NCBI RefSeq assembly: GCF_028554725.1
Contig: NC_071667.1
Span: 51,453,501 to 51,517,500 of the forward strand
Length of the DNA: 64,000 nucleotides
Direction: 5' to 3'
Source: Zeugodacus cucurbitae
Taxonomy: Eukaryota > Arthropoda > Insecta > Diptera > Tephritidae
In this document: positions 11,041 through 23,011 of the stretch, in pieces
Position numbering within the stretch: the first letter of the stretch is position 1
How the letters are laid out: each line of letters opens with the position of its first letter
The notes under the pieces: generated by a model
Database searches by the model: none
Seen by the model: only the letters and a program-made list of their open reading frames with translations
Told to the model about the DNA's origin: nothing
Translations under genes and position numbers: made by a program

Positions 11041-14000
11041 AAAAATGTATAGTATTGCCAGATACGAGCTCTGAGGCGCTTTATACATATCCGCGAAATT
11101 CCAAAGACAAAAAGGCGGTTTGACAACCTAATATTAAAACCGATTTTGAATATATTTGCGAATTCCAATTTGTAGCGTGGCTTAAAATTTTGGATTGTAG
11201 CTCAACGCCCAATGTGCAATAAGTTTTCTATCCCTATACCACGTTACCTTAGAAATCTCGATATATAGCTACAGACACTAATTTCAATTCTAAAGTGCTC
11301 CAGAGAAACCGTATTTGTTTTTCCTTCAAAACGTAAAGTTTAACGTTTTTTGGTAAACCCGGAAGTCTAGACTGTGTTTCCATTTCGTTGAATATCGTAC
11401 TGTCATCCAAAATATTCCTTGGGTTCAAACCAGATTTTTTTGCTTACCATTTAGAATATGGATAATTCCTATCTAAAAAATCCATACTTTTACTTGAACA
11501 ATACATTATACATATAGTTTTAGAAAAACCGTATACATATATCGGGGGAATATCTATGTATATCTGCAGCAATGTGACCATATTTTCATATCGTTCTGGA
11601 TTTTTCATGAAAATTCTTGAAGAAACATTGTAGATTTCGTTGTTAAATTTGTATAAATTTTACAAAAATTTTGGCAATAACCTCTTCGTCCAGCAGAAAC
11701 TTAGTAGCTTATTTAATTATGTTATCCATACATCCTATTCAAGAAAATATATGTAAATATAACAGTACCAAAGCATGAGACATTTCCACTTCACAGCAAA
11801 GTAACAACTCCTACACACTCTTAAGCTTAATAATATTTCATTTCAATGCGTTTATCTTTAAGCTTCTGAAAAGTGAACCTCAGCTGCTTAAGGACAAGTG
11901 GAGTGAGCTAAATGGAAATCATATAGGATGTACCTGATGCGATCATGCCTTAATCCAGTTGTTGAGCTGACCAACACAAACAACAAACTTACACATATGT
12001 ATGTAAAAGTATCTAGGAGCAGGGATAAAGTATAATGCACTCATGAATGCATCCCAGCATATGTTTGTTGGCGAATATGTGGCAACATCATTCTGATTTT
12101 AGAGACACACACGCTTGCTTGCTTACGCTTGTACACTTGTTCATACTGGTGTTAACAAAACTCTGTCTCTGAGTAAAAGTAATTTATGCTCCACATCAAC
12201 CAGAAGTGGAAGGCAAACATTTGGTGTGTTTGTTTGTGCCTGTGTGTTTGTTGTTGGTAAATTAGATTGCAAGAACTGTAGCCAACATTTTGATGACATG
12301 TGTTGAATCTTAAAAGAGTAAACATTTTAGACTGTGGGTGGATGAGTGAAGTCAGCAGGGCGTGAAGTGCTTATATGCTGAACTTATGAGAATGGAAATT
12401 GGAAGTGAAAGTGCAAGTTCGAGAGCTGAAAAGTGAGTGTGGTGCGGAAAATAAAGATAATCCTTGCATGAAAGCGTGCTGCACACTTGTGGCACAAATA
12501 CTATATATGTATTGGAAAGTTTTCAAGTTGACCGTTTTTATTGAGATAACTTTTACGTATTTATGAATATAAGTAAAGTGCTAAAAATGTTAAGAGGATG
12601 AAGAATTGAATTGCGAATAAAATTTTTTGCAATTCATATAATTTAAATTTGCATCTATTTTTCATACATATGTAAAAATTTTGAATTTTGAAAAAAAAAC
12701 CGACATCAGATTCGTAATCAACGATCCCGAAAACCCCCGAGTAAATAGTTTCGAGCGATTCCAATGAATTTTTCAACATAGCGTTCGCCATATTGGATCC
12801 GCTTTTTGACAACTCTCGTAGTTCTCACATCAAAACTTAGTATTCCTAGGTTCCAAATAAATATGAAAATTAAAAAAAAAAATATGTATATATATATGTA
12901 TGTAGGTATTTGAATTGTAAAATTTTATCTTTTCAGCCAACATTGAACTTGCCGTAAATATATTTTGAGACTAGTCACATCCCTCAAAAAGAGCTAATTG
13001 GCCAATCGAATCGATCTGAGCTAATCGTTTTACTAAATGGGTATACATGGTTGACGGTGAAAACTAAAAATAAAATAACTAGATCTTAACCTATATATTA
13101 GTAAAGAACGTGCGCTGGTTTTACGTAAATTTCTGTAAAATATCGAGCTAGTTAAGAAAGAGAATAAAATGAAAATGAAATAACAGTATTTTTAAACACT
13201 ACAATTCCAAATCCCTCTTATTTAACAGTAGTATATCATGCAAATACGACGTTTATGCCGCTTAACGCTGAATACTTCAGCACGACGCTTATGTAGCGCC
13301 AGCTCTTGTCGTACGATTATTGTGTGTATTTCGCGCATATTGTGGCATAAACTCCGCATTTACGACACCAATGACACTTGAGCGTTTTGTTGTGAAACGG
13401 AAATGCAGCCGCCATTATGCGTTCAGCGCTTCCCACTGACTTTGCCGTTCGTCTTAACAACTTCCGCCAGCAACACGCCATGCCGCCACAAAACCAAGCA
13501 CACACACACGTACATCGGAGTGGCCGGCCAGCGTCGACGGCACGAATAAAGCACTTAGTTGTCAGCATTGGTGTCAGTAATAGTGCGCATTTGCAATGCT
13601 TTCGCCATTTTATGCATCGCAATTCGCATTTAAATGCATTTTATACTCTGCACTTTGCGTGACAACCGGCAGCCTCGATGTCGTGCGACAACATTGAATG
13701 CAACAAAAGCCTGGCTGAGTTACCTGACTGACGGACGAATGGCTGACTATCCGCACAGCTGGTTTTGGTTAGCGGTTCTCCCGTGGCGCGCTTTTTTGCT
13801 TTGTGCAGCATTTTGTTGCACGTTTTAGTGGAGATAAATACTTTTGGCGACACAGAGACATTTACATAACGTCAACAAAAACGATGCTGGAGTTTACTAA
13901 CGTAATATAGTTGGGAAGCTGGCTAAATGATGGTCAACTCAATTTGCTTGCGCGCTGGGCACTCGCACTTCGCTTTGATGGCTTAACAGGAAACTGTTCA

Positions 14001-14534
14001 ATCGAACAACAACTCAGGTTGTGTGTCATGAAACCGATCGTTCCAGCTGCATTCGGCCAAAGTAGGTATCGACCACTTAGCTTATCGCGGCACTTGATGT
14101 CTCTGTGTGAGCTTAAATACTTACAAGTGTTGTACATTTACAGCATTCAATTAAGTTGTTATGATGGGGTTACAACGAGGGACCGAATAAGATATCGATA
14201 TCCTTAAATTTGAAAATTGAGTCATCAAAAATCAACGATTTCGGAAAGGGGGTTTTCCAGGAAGAAATGTCCACAAATCCCAAAATGCTTACCTCCCTAA
14301 CTAAGCTTTTTGGGTAAATTCTAAAGGATGACATGACAAGCTTTAATATTAATTAAAACAATTTTATTACAGATAAACACTATTTGAGTTCAGAGAGCAC
14401 TATGTTAATAGGTGAAATGTCGGTGAACTTGGTTCAACGATTATTAAGAGGGAATTCGACAACACCCAGAGGTCGTGACTCAAAAGCAAATTCTAAACAT
14501 CGTTCTCAGATGCACATACTATTAATACCAAGTC
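11041..14534. other. Noncoding DNA with a GC-richer stretch
   Basis: 11041-12550 is AT-rich with no supported gene. 12561-12812 contains phrases (CCGACATCAGATTCGTAATC and the following CCCGAAAACCCCCGAG) that I associate with a dispersed insect repeat, at low confidence. A GC-richer, less repetitive stretch at about 13240-14180 carries overlapping frames on both strands (13317-13622, 13417-13662, 13911-14207). None has a recognisable domain or clear splice signals. It could be host regulatory or exon-adjacent DNA, but I cannot assign it. Confidence 0.4.
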
Positions 14535-15250
14535 TTTTTTTTATAGTAGGGGGAAGCATCAAAAGCCGGAGTGCGGAACTTTAATTAAACCTAAACCCAA
14601 CCTACTCCCAACACAAGACTCTCCCACGGGACCACCGGAAAAGGTATTACTTCGTGGGAGTGACAAGACATTTTAAGTCTCCTCTATAGCACGAACTGAC
14701 TGACGCCTAATCTGTTGGAGATGTCTCAGTTCTATCATGATTAAAGCTGTCGCTTCGCTAACAGCTTTCCATTTTTTGGAGGACTGACACATAAGTGCAG
14801 TAAAATCGTCCACCGTTAAGCTACCACCTAGGGTTGTTTTCAACTTTTCCCTTATGTTTAAAAAGCGTGGACAATGAAAAAATACGTGTTCCGAGTTTTT
14901 ACAGATTCTACACATATTGGGTAATAAGGACTAACGTCACAACGGAATTTATACAGGTAGCTTCTGAAGCACCCGTGACCACTTAATATTTGGGTCAGGT
15001 GGAAATCTAGGTCCACATGTTCCCTATGTGTCCACGAATGGATGTCCGGTATTAGTCTATGGGTCCACCGTCCTTTGGTTGAGGTTTCCCACCGTTACTG
15101 CCACTTTGTGATGATCATTTTTCTCTCTTCTAGCTTTTAAGACTCAGAAGGAGGCCCTGATAGTTTATGCAGTCGAGCTAGTTCATCACCCTGGATGTCA
15201 ATAGGCGGCATGCTGGCTAAAACTTCAGCAGCATTACTGCTACGAAGAAA
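14535..15250 (-). pseudogene. R1-like LINE relic, C-terminal ORF2 and 3' UTR
   Basis: Minus-strand 3' part of a non-LTR retrotransposon in the style of the R1 clade. Reading 15250 to 14670, one sees AAEVLASMPPIDIQGDELA, then WETSTKGRWTHRLIPDI, DLDFHLTQILSGHGCFRSYL, and in a shifted frame MCRICKNSEHVFFHCPRF. That order (STKGRW, HLTQ.LSGHGCF, then a Cys/His knuckle with EHVFF.CPRF) is typical of the R1 C-terminus. At least one stop (after KWQ, near 15100) and one frameshift at the knuckle make it a pseudogene. The 3' UTR follows to 14543 and ends in an 8-base A tail, seen as a T run at 14535-14542. R1 elements normally sit in 28S rDNA; no rDNA is visible here. Confidence 0.82.
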
Positions 15251-16804
15251 AATCGATATATTGGATATATTAGAGTTAGCGGATCATCTGGAATATTTTT
15301 TGTTTGAAGCTTGACGAAATTTTGTAGCCGATTAGCAATATCACCCAACTCAGAGTACCAGCGAACACATGTACAAGGTTTTATAATGGTATATATATAG
15401 GTGTATATATCTACTTAGAGAAAATATGAATAGAAATGGTGTTCGAACAGTGTTTTCAAGTAAATCTTCATTCATTGTTAATTTTCAAAGTGTTCCTATA
15501 ACCTGCAAATTTTCTTAGAATAATTTAAATGACTACCCTTGAAAGAAAATTACCATTTCGAAAACAAAAGTAATATTGCTATAAACCTACGGTTGAATAA
15601 GGCTGTAGGATATGCAAGAGTATATCCCATCTTGAATTCAGCTAATTACTAATAAGAACAAAGTAAATGACCCAATAATACAGGCGTCGTAATCGTTGCT
15701 GATCTCTAATTAATATTAAGAGCAGATGTCGAAGTGTAATTACCAAAGCACCGCCCTCGGTGTACATACGCAGGCCACAACACACATGTAGAGGCTGTAG
15801 CGGACCGCCTTTTTATGTGACACAAACAGCAACAAAGGATTCTATGTATTACATAACGTTATATAATATGCCATTACGTACATAAGTGCAGAGATTACAC
15901 AAACAACAAGCAACAGCAAACACTGTGGTGCCTGTGACAATTGTGATAATTAAGGACAATTACCGCAAATTATCAGCAGACAACAGGTGGGGCTGGGGCA
16001 TTGAAGATGCATTTAAGGAGGAGATTTGTGTGCCTTTGTTTAAGATAAATTGTCGGAAATATAGTTTGTATGGCGCAACAAAACAATGGCGAGCGACAGA
16101 GTTGCACACAAATTACAAGAACAAGAATGCATACAGTTACCTGAATACTAGTACAAAAGAGTACACAAATTCAATTTGCGCTCTCATGCTGGAGTGTTCT
16201 AGATATTATTGACTCACCAACGGCCAATTCCATGATTAAATCCAATCGGATTTGCTATAAAACCACAATGCAGCCGCTCACCTGGTAATTAGTGATATAA
16301 GCAATGCCCCTAGAGTTACTTACATATGAGTAAGAGTAGTGAGCCCTCCGCCCAACAGCGAATTGCGGAGAAATGTAATCAATAAGCGCATTGGGGAAGC
16401 ATCTCAAGGTGCTGCAATAGTTGCAGTTTCAAATAAGACATGACATTGAACGGGATTTCTATATGTTTATACATAAATATATGTATGGGCATCTATATGC
16501 GTGTGTGTGCAGATTGGTTTATATTTGCCAATTGAATTACCACAAAGTGATTGTATTCTCTTGTGAAAGCCATGCACAATTATGTACTGAATTGGTTTTC
16601 GTACTGGGGATATAATAATAAACTAATCTGATATTGATTGATTGCATAAATAGTAGCTGCATTGTGTTCTCAAGATATACATTGCTATCACATCTCAAGA
16701 CAAAATTTTATAGGAATTGGTATGTATTACAATTATTAATATGGACATGGACTATGTAATTAGGTACACCAATAAATGTAAAGCATTATAGCCATTGAGA
16801 TAAT
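15251..16804. other. Noncoding DNA
   Basis: No supported gene. 15251-15370 may be a further decayed 5' continuation of the R1-like relic but is unreadable. The 108-codon plus frame at 15886-16212 has no recognisable motif. The rest is AT-rich. Confidence 0.45.
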
Positions 16805-17700
16805 TTTAGGAGTGTTAATTTTGTATCTTGACGAAATTTGGTCCACATGTTCACTGCCACGCCCACAAAATGGCGAAAACCGAAAACATATAAAGTGTCA
16901 AAACTAAGCCATCAATTAAGCTATGAAATTTGGTACAAAGGATCGTTCTAGGAAGGGGCATATTTGGATGTAATTATTTTGGAGAAGGGGGCGTGGTCCC
17001 GCCCCAAATAGGTTTTTTGTATATATCTCGCAAACCAATAAAGCTATATGCTATAGTTCACTTACGTACCCTACCACACACGATGAAAATAGTTGAAATC
17101 GGATAATAATCAGGTGGGCGTCCCATACAAAAGTTAGGTTGAAAATTACTAAAAGTGCGTTAATTCACTAACGAAAAACGTCAGAAACACCAAATTTTTT
17201 TACACAATGGAAAATGGGAGTGGTATCGCCCACTTATGGGTCAAAAACCATATCTTAGGAACTACTTGACCGATTTCAATGAAATTCGATATATAATATT
17301 TTGATGATACATGGGGAAAATCGATGAAATCGGTTCACAACCACGACAACTTCCCGTGTAACTCAATTTTGAACTCCATCTGATTTTTTCACTTTATAAG
17401 ATATACATAAGGAACCAATGAAGATAGCGAAATAAAACTTTACACAAATTCTTTATATGATCTGTGTTATCACTTGTGAAAAAAATGTCGAAATCGGACT
17501 ATAAATTTTCAATGCCCCGGATATCATCTCATTGCCTTATGGTAATTTTTCACCGAAAATATCGGTAAATCTCTTAGATATCTTAATTTAATTCAGATGA
17601 CATCTTTTTCTTCAAATAATGTGTCTCTGTACCAGAAATGGTTAAAATCGGGTCATAACTTCCCCTAGCTCTCATATACCTAATAAAAGGATTTTCAACA
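16805..17700 (-). repeat. GAGAGTATA repeat family, copy C
   Basis: Reverse-oriented copy with the family phrases GGTCCACATGTTCACTGCCA, CGCCCACAAAATGGCGAAAA, AAGGGGCATATTTGGATGTA, CGCCCACTTATGGGTCAAAA and GGAACCAATGAAGATAGCG. It ends near 17700 in the segment TCATATACCTAATAAAAGG, immediately next to the start of copy D in the opposite orientation. Its own terminal palindrome is not present. Noncoding. Confidence 0.8.
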
Positions 17701-19105
17701 AGTAAGGAAGGGCTAAGTTCGGGTGTAACCGAACATTTTATACTCTCGCAATTTATTGATGTAATTTTATAAAGACAACACAATTCGACCCATATATTCG
17801 GCATAAAGTTCAATAGAATAACGAAAATCATCATAAATAGTATATGGGGACTGAGGTAATTCCTAAACCGATTTCACTCCTTTTCACCACCAAGATACAA
17901 CGTATCGAAGACTATACGCTCACTTAATTTAATATTACTTATAATTAGGTATATGTGATCCCGGGGGAAGTTATGACCCAATTTTTACCATTTTAGGTAC
18001 AGAGAGAAACTGTTATAAGAAAAAAATTCAGAGGGAATGAATTACATTAAAATATCTGAGGGGTTTACCTATATTTTCGGTGAAAAATTAACCTTAGGCA
18101 CTGAGTTCTTCATGTTTGATATCAGGGGCCTTGAAAAGTCATGGTTCGATTTTGACAATTTTTCCACAAGTGATGTCACAGCTCAAATACAGTATTTGTG
18201 TAAAGTTTTATTCCGCTAGCTTCATTGGTTCCTTATGAATACATTATAAAGTGAACGAATCAGATGGAATTCAAAATTGGGTTATATGGGAAGTAGACGT
18301 AGTTGTGAACCGATTTCGCCCATATTCCACCCGTGTCATCAGGGTGTCAAGAAAGTGTTATGTACCGAATTTCATTGAAATCGGTCGAATAGTTCTTGAG
18401 ATATGGTTTTTGACCCATAAGTGGGCGACGCCACGCCCATTTTCCATTTTGTAAAAAAATCTCAGTGCAGCTTTCTTCTGCCTTTTCTTATGTAAAATTT
18501 GGTGTTTCTGACGTTTTTCGTTAGGGAGTTAACCCACTTTTAGTAATTTTCAACCTAACCTTTGTATGGGAGGTGGGCGTGGTTATTATCTGATTTCTTT
18601 CATTTTTGGACTGTATAAGGAAATGGCTAAAAGAAACGACTGCAGAAAGTTTGGCTTATATAGCTTTATTGGTTTGCGAGTTATATACAAAAAACCTATT
18701 TGGGGGCGGGGTCACGCCCACTTTTCCAAAAAAATTACATCCAAATGTGCCCCTCCCTAATGGGATCCTATGTTCCAAATTTCACTGTATAGGTTTTCGG
18801 TTTCCTCCATTTTGTGGGCGTGGCAGTGGACCGATTTTGCCCATTTTCGAAAGCAACCTCCTCAGGGTGCCAAGGAACATGTGTTCCAAGTTTCATTAAG
18901 ATATCTTAATTTTTACTCAAGTTATCGCTTGCACGGACAGACGGACAGACGGACGGACAGAAATCCGGATTTCAAATCTACTCGTCATCCTGATCATTTA
19001 TGTATATATAACCCCATATCTAACTCTTATATTTCTTGGTGACACAAACAACCGTTATGTGAACAAAACTATGATACTCTGTGCAACAGGTTGCGAGAGT
19101 ATAAA
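17701..19105 (+). repeat. GAGAGTATA repeat family, copy D (most complete)
   Basis: The fullest copy. It begins AACAAGTAAGGAAGGGCTAA, then the near-palindrome GTTCGGGTGTAACCGAAC, then ATTTTATACTCTCGCAATTT. The body runs about 1.1 kb with recurrent CGCCCA/GGGCGTGG boxes. A block of GACGGACA-type short repeats lies near 18936-18960, then CATATCTAACTCTTATATTT. It finishes at TGCAACAGGTTGCGAGAGTA. TATACTCTCGCAA near the start and TTGCGAGAGTATA at the end are inverted copies. No transposase or RT is encoded, so if mobile it is non-autonomous; the family's class is unknown to me. Confidence 0.85.
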
Positions 19106-19179
19106 AATACGATGGACTTAATAGCTTATAAATCGGTTAATATGTTAAAATTTCTTAGCCAAATTAAATCTTAGATATA

Positions 19180-19360
19180 AAGTATGCAGATGATGAAAAC
19201 GAGTGAAATCGGTTCAGGAATTACCTCAGCCTATATACTATATATTATGAGGAATATATGAGTCAAATTGTGTGTTATCTTAATAAAAATATAGCAATAA
19301 ATTGCGAGAGTATAAAATGTACGGTTGCAACCGAACTTAGCCTTTCCTTACTTGTTCAAA
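19180..19360 (-). repeat. GAGAGTATA repeat family, inverted start fragment
   Basis: About 180 bp that is the reverse complement of the first part of copy D: GAATTACCTCAGCC, then AAATTGCGAGAGTATAAAAT, a near-palindrome GTACGGTTGCAACCGAAC, then CCTTTCCTTACTTGTT. It is either a separate truncated copy or a long inverted end of copy D. If the second, the whole element is 17703-19358 with ends of roughly 170-190 bp. Confidence 0.75.
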
Positions 19361-21087
19361 CTTCATTAGATTACTTAAGTTCGTTTACTTCTAACAGCTG
19401 ATCACAGTATGATAACAGTATGATCCGTTTGCTACTAACAATTTTATATGAAACCGAGTGACTCAGCTTGAACTCATTTCTTGCATGTACACCCAGCGAT
19501 GTCCACTAATTTGCCAGTTTTTAAGGGTTATCCATTGAATGCCTGAATAATCTCTTGAAATAACCTTAGATTTAAGGTTATTATCGATAGTAAATCGTCT
19601 CATTCAAGTGTTTATTAATTTATTTAGGAATATTAATTTCTAAAGTGATATTTTTCCACAGTATCGATTTTAGACTAATATCTTATTGGGCGATTTGTCC
19701 ACGATTTTCTGTAGATGTGGATTATATATATGTAGGTATATAACTAATGCTTTTAAGTATATAACGATAAGTATTTATGATAGTTTAAATGAAAGAAATC
19801 TATCTAAACAACTAAGTTGGATTTGTCAAGACTAAGAGGCGATAAAACTTTAACTGATTTAAAACCTCACAATATAATATTTCCTTACGTAAAGCTGTTT
19901 TTTTGTTTGCATAAATCGACGTCATAACGACTTTTAACATTTAATAACCTAAATTGAATCTAATTGGGACACAGTTTTCACGAATTATTGTCCGGCTTCC
20001 ACAGAGGGTCGGAACTAACAAAAGATAATTTTATAGTATATTGCTCAAAACTGATGAGATGATATAGTCACGCTCCTCAAAGTCCGGCCGCGTAATTTTT
20101 AAAACATAAAGGCATTAAGAAATTTATCTTTATAATAACACCAAATTCTTGTCCATAACATTAAATTATATGCATTTTATTATTTCATGGAACCCACATG
20201 TCTAAAAAATACTACAACTATTATTGAATTTATCGTCAAAGTTTCACTTATTATTATTGATCTTATTAACTCTAAACATAATCAATATTATATGATTTAG
20301 AAAAACATATGACTATAGCACAATACAGTGAACATTTTTCATGCATTGGCTTCAATTATCTTAAATCAATTAGACAGACATGTATTGATCAATTCAGACA
20401 TGTAGACGAATTAATTACAGGGATGAATTTCATAGGTCATTGAAGTAGTTTTTGTTTTATCTCTCCCAATTACTTTCGACTCCGTGTAGCCAAAGAAATT
20501 TCAATTTTACGCAATCAAGTAAGAAATGTTAATTTTTTACAGCATTCCAAAATTAATTTGTTCAAATGCCTTTCGGCCAAATGAGCCTCACATTATACTA
20601 AATCATATCAAAATCACAGTGAGCTGACACGGTGAGTCTGTTGTGTAAAAATAACAAGAAAATAGAAAAGATACGGTTATAATTTAACCAAATTATTTTT
20701 TTTTTTGTTCTATTAAACTGGGGTGGATAATGTGGAGGCGAACCTTAAAGTTGTGGTATGGATTGAGGTGTATAAATATTTGGTTAGCTAGGGAGTTGAT
20801 TAAATAAAATGTAATATTTTTTATTATTCTAGTTCTAAATGAGAAAAATCTATTTATGAAAAAGTATGTGACCGATGGATAATGAAAATAATAAAGAACA
20901 GAAGCAATTCAATTTTAAAAAGGAGAATAATATATATTTCATAATAATAATAAATTTTAGTACAATCGATTTTATGACCACAATTCCTTTTGAAATTGTC
21001 TTCAAGCTATCATTGTCATAACGTAGCTACATTTTTCAGGCAACCCTATGTATTGATTATTTAATATTACAAAGACGTTCATTTTGA
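19361..21087. other. AT-rich noncoding DNA
   Basis: I see no gene, element end or domain. The sequence is very AT-rich, with one T run near 20695-20710. Confidence 0.5.
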
Positions 21088-21617
21088 ATTAGGGTGTGCC
21101 GATTCAAAGACCCCTTTTAGCAGAAAATGAGGTGTTTTTAAAAAGGATTCTTAGATCTTCTCCAGTTGTAATTAGATTAGTCGCCTCATCAATAATTATT
21201 CTGATGTACATAAATAAGAGGTATATTCAATAAATAATTTTTGAAAAAAAAAAAAAAATTATTCATTCGTGTAGATTAATGTTTTCTCCTTTAAAATAGT
21301 TCCCATTCGATATTATACACATATGCCCACGCTTTTTCCTATCGTCGAAACACTTCTCAAACTTAATTTTCTATAAAGTAAACATTGAATAAAACTAAGC
21401 TACAGATCGTACTTCGGTGGTAAGTATGTACATAAAATTGTCAAAGTTCAAAATTTTAGAATTCCCGTTATCTTTTGAACACACCACATAGATGTGCTCA
21501 ACATAGATATAATATCCAAAAGGATAGATATAAACGAAAAGGGATATTTTTTCTTGTATTAAGGTTGAACTTTAAACTCCAAAATTCCAATTTGCTACAA
21601 ATTAGGCACACCCTAAT
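21088..21617. mobile_element. MITE-like element, 530 bp
   Basis: ATTAGGGTGTGCC at 21088-21100 is mirrored by GGCACACCCTAAT at 21605-21617, with weaker matching a few bases further in, giving short terminal inverted repeats around 530 bp of noncoding AT-rich DNA. Inside, TAAATAATTTTT, an A run and AAATTATT (about 21230-21266) could pair as a hairpin. There is no coding frame. A target duplication is not clear: the outer flanks show at most a TA/TTA-type match that overlaps the repeat. The superfamily cannot be assigned. Confidence 0.55.
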
Positions 21618-23011
21618 GTAGGCTTATATTTACAAAACACCTGATTGAGCAGCAAAAGCACGGTGTGTGAGCTGATGCTGGGCGAAAGCAAATAAAAGGT
21701 GCAACTAGTGTAGTAAAAGCAATCAAATACATAAATCGAGAGGAAGCAGCAATCAAGAGCGGACCCCTGCCTTGTTTGCGCCCACTATTTGTAAGCTTAC
21801 TCGTGTGGTTCTATGTAGGTAAGGTGTTGCTTTAGTTGTCAGCAAACACCTCTTAGCTGCCAAACATGCATAGCTCTCTATAAAATATGCTATCGAACAT
21901 TTGCGCCCTTCATTTTACTGCCGCCCCACTACTCCGTCCAGCCAGCCCATCGTGTGCACGATTCGATTTAAGAATTTACTTTTTTATTATTATTATTCAT
22001 CTGTGGGAGGCCTTACAAATGCTCGACACGTAATAATCATCAGGCGATCAACTAAAAGCAGACAACAGCTGCAAATCAATGAGCTGGAGCTGAGCGGGAG
22101 ATGACGTCGTGTGGCAGGAGCGCACTTGTAAATCGGTGGGCTTTGCTAACATTGGCGGGAATTATTCTCACATAGCTGCCTGGCAGCGCAAGCACGTGTG
22201 GCAAGTCACGCAGCTTTCAGCCCCTCTAGTCTCAGTACATTGTCTAACGCCGGTTTTAATAAAGGACGTTAAGTGTGCCGAAGCTCTTCGAATTTCTGAT
22301 TTTACGCGCGCCTATCACCACTGCAAAGCGGCTAATGCACGCTGTCGGGGAAAAAGCGGAAATTCGCAGCAGCTAATCAGGATTTATGACTGCACAGAAA
22401 CTAATACTAATGTTGCACACTCGCTGGCCTTGCTAACGAGCACACGAATCGTGTGGAGGATTTAAATAACGTGGCGTGCATTCTGAGTAGCAGTATATTT
22501 GCATTTTTGGCGCTTTTTTAATTACAAGTTAATAGGAAACTTTAAAATTACACGCCCCTCAAAGTATAATTTCACAAACTTTGCTCACTTTGTGTGATGT
22601 GCTTTTTGTATGTGCCATTTAAACAGCGACCCTGATATTTTACCATGTTACATTTTGCAGTCAAATATATTTCCCCCTCTGCAAGTATTATTTCGTTTTT
22701 GACTTTTCGCTTTTCTATATTCAGCGTTTGAATCATACCTTTACTTTTTATTATTTCCCTGCCACTTTAACTCCCCTCTGTACAGTTTTTGCTTAGTTTC
22801 TCTAATATTTAAATAATAATGTATTTCCTCCTGACTATAGGCAGAATCATTTGAGACATTTAAAGACTTTTTGAAATAATAAAACATTTGTAATTGAATA
22901 ACCCATAAAGTTAATAATTTTAAATGACTTGAGTATTCGTAAGATAGTAACTTCTAGTTGAAATACTATCATATGGAACTATTCGTTAGATTTGGGAACG
23001 ATACATTAAAC
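21618..23011. other. Noncoding DNA with a GC-richer patch
   Basis: A GC-richer stretch at about 21890-22465 has short open frames (21901-22104, 22109-22465) without recognisable domain, partner or splice pattern. The remainder is AT-rich. It may be unique host DNA; no function can be given. Confidence 0.4.

Noticed and set aside
15886..16212. 108-codon plus-strand frame as a host gene
   Set aside because: No conserved motif, no start context or splice signal that could be supported, and composition like the surrounding DNA.
18936..18962. Short tandem units (GACGGACA type) as a CRISPR-like array
   Set aside because: Units are 4-8 bases with no spacers, and the block recurs inside dispersed copies of one eukaryotic repeat.
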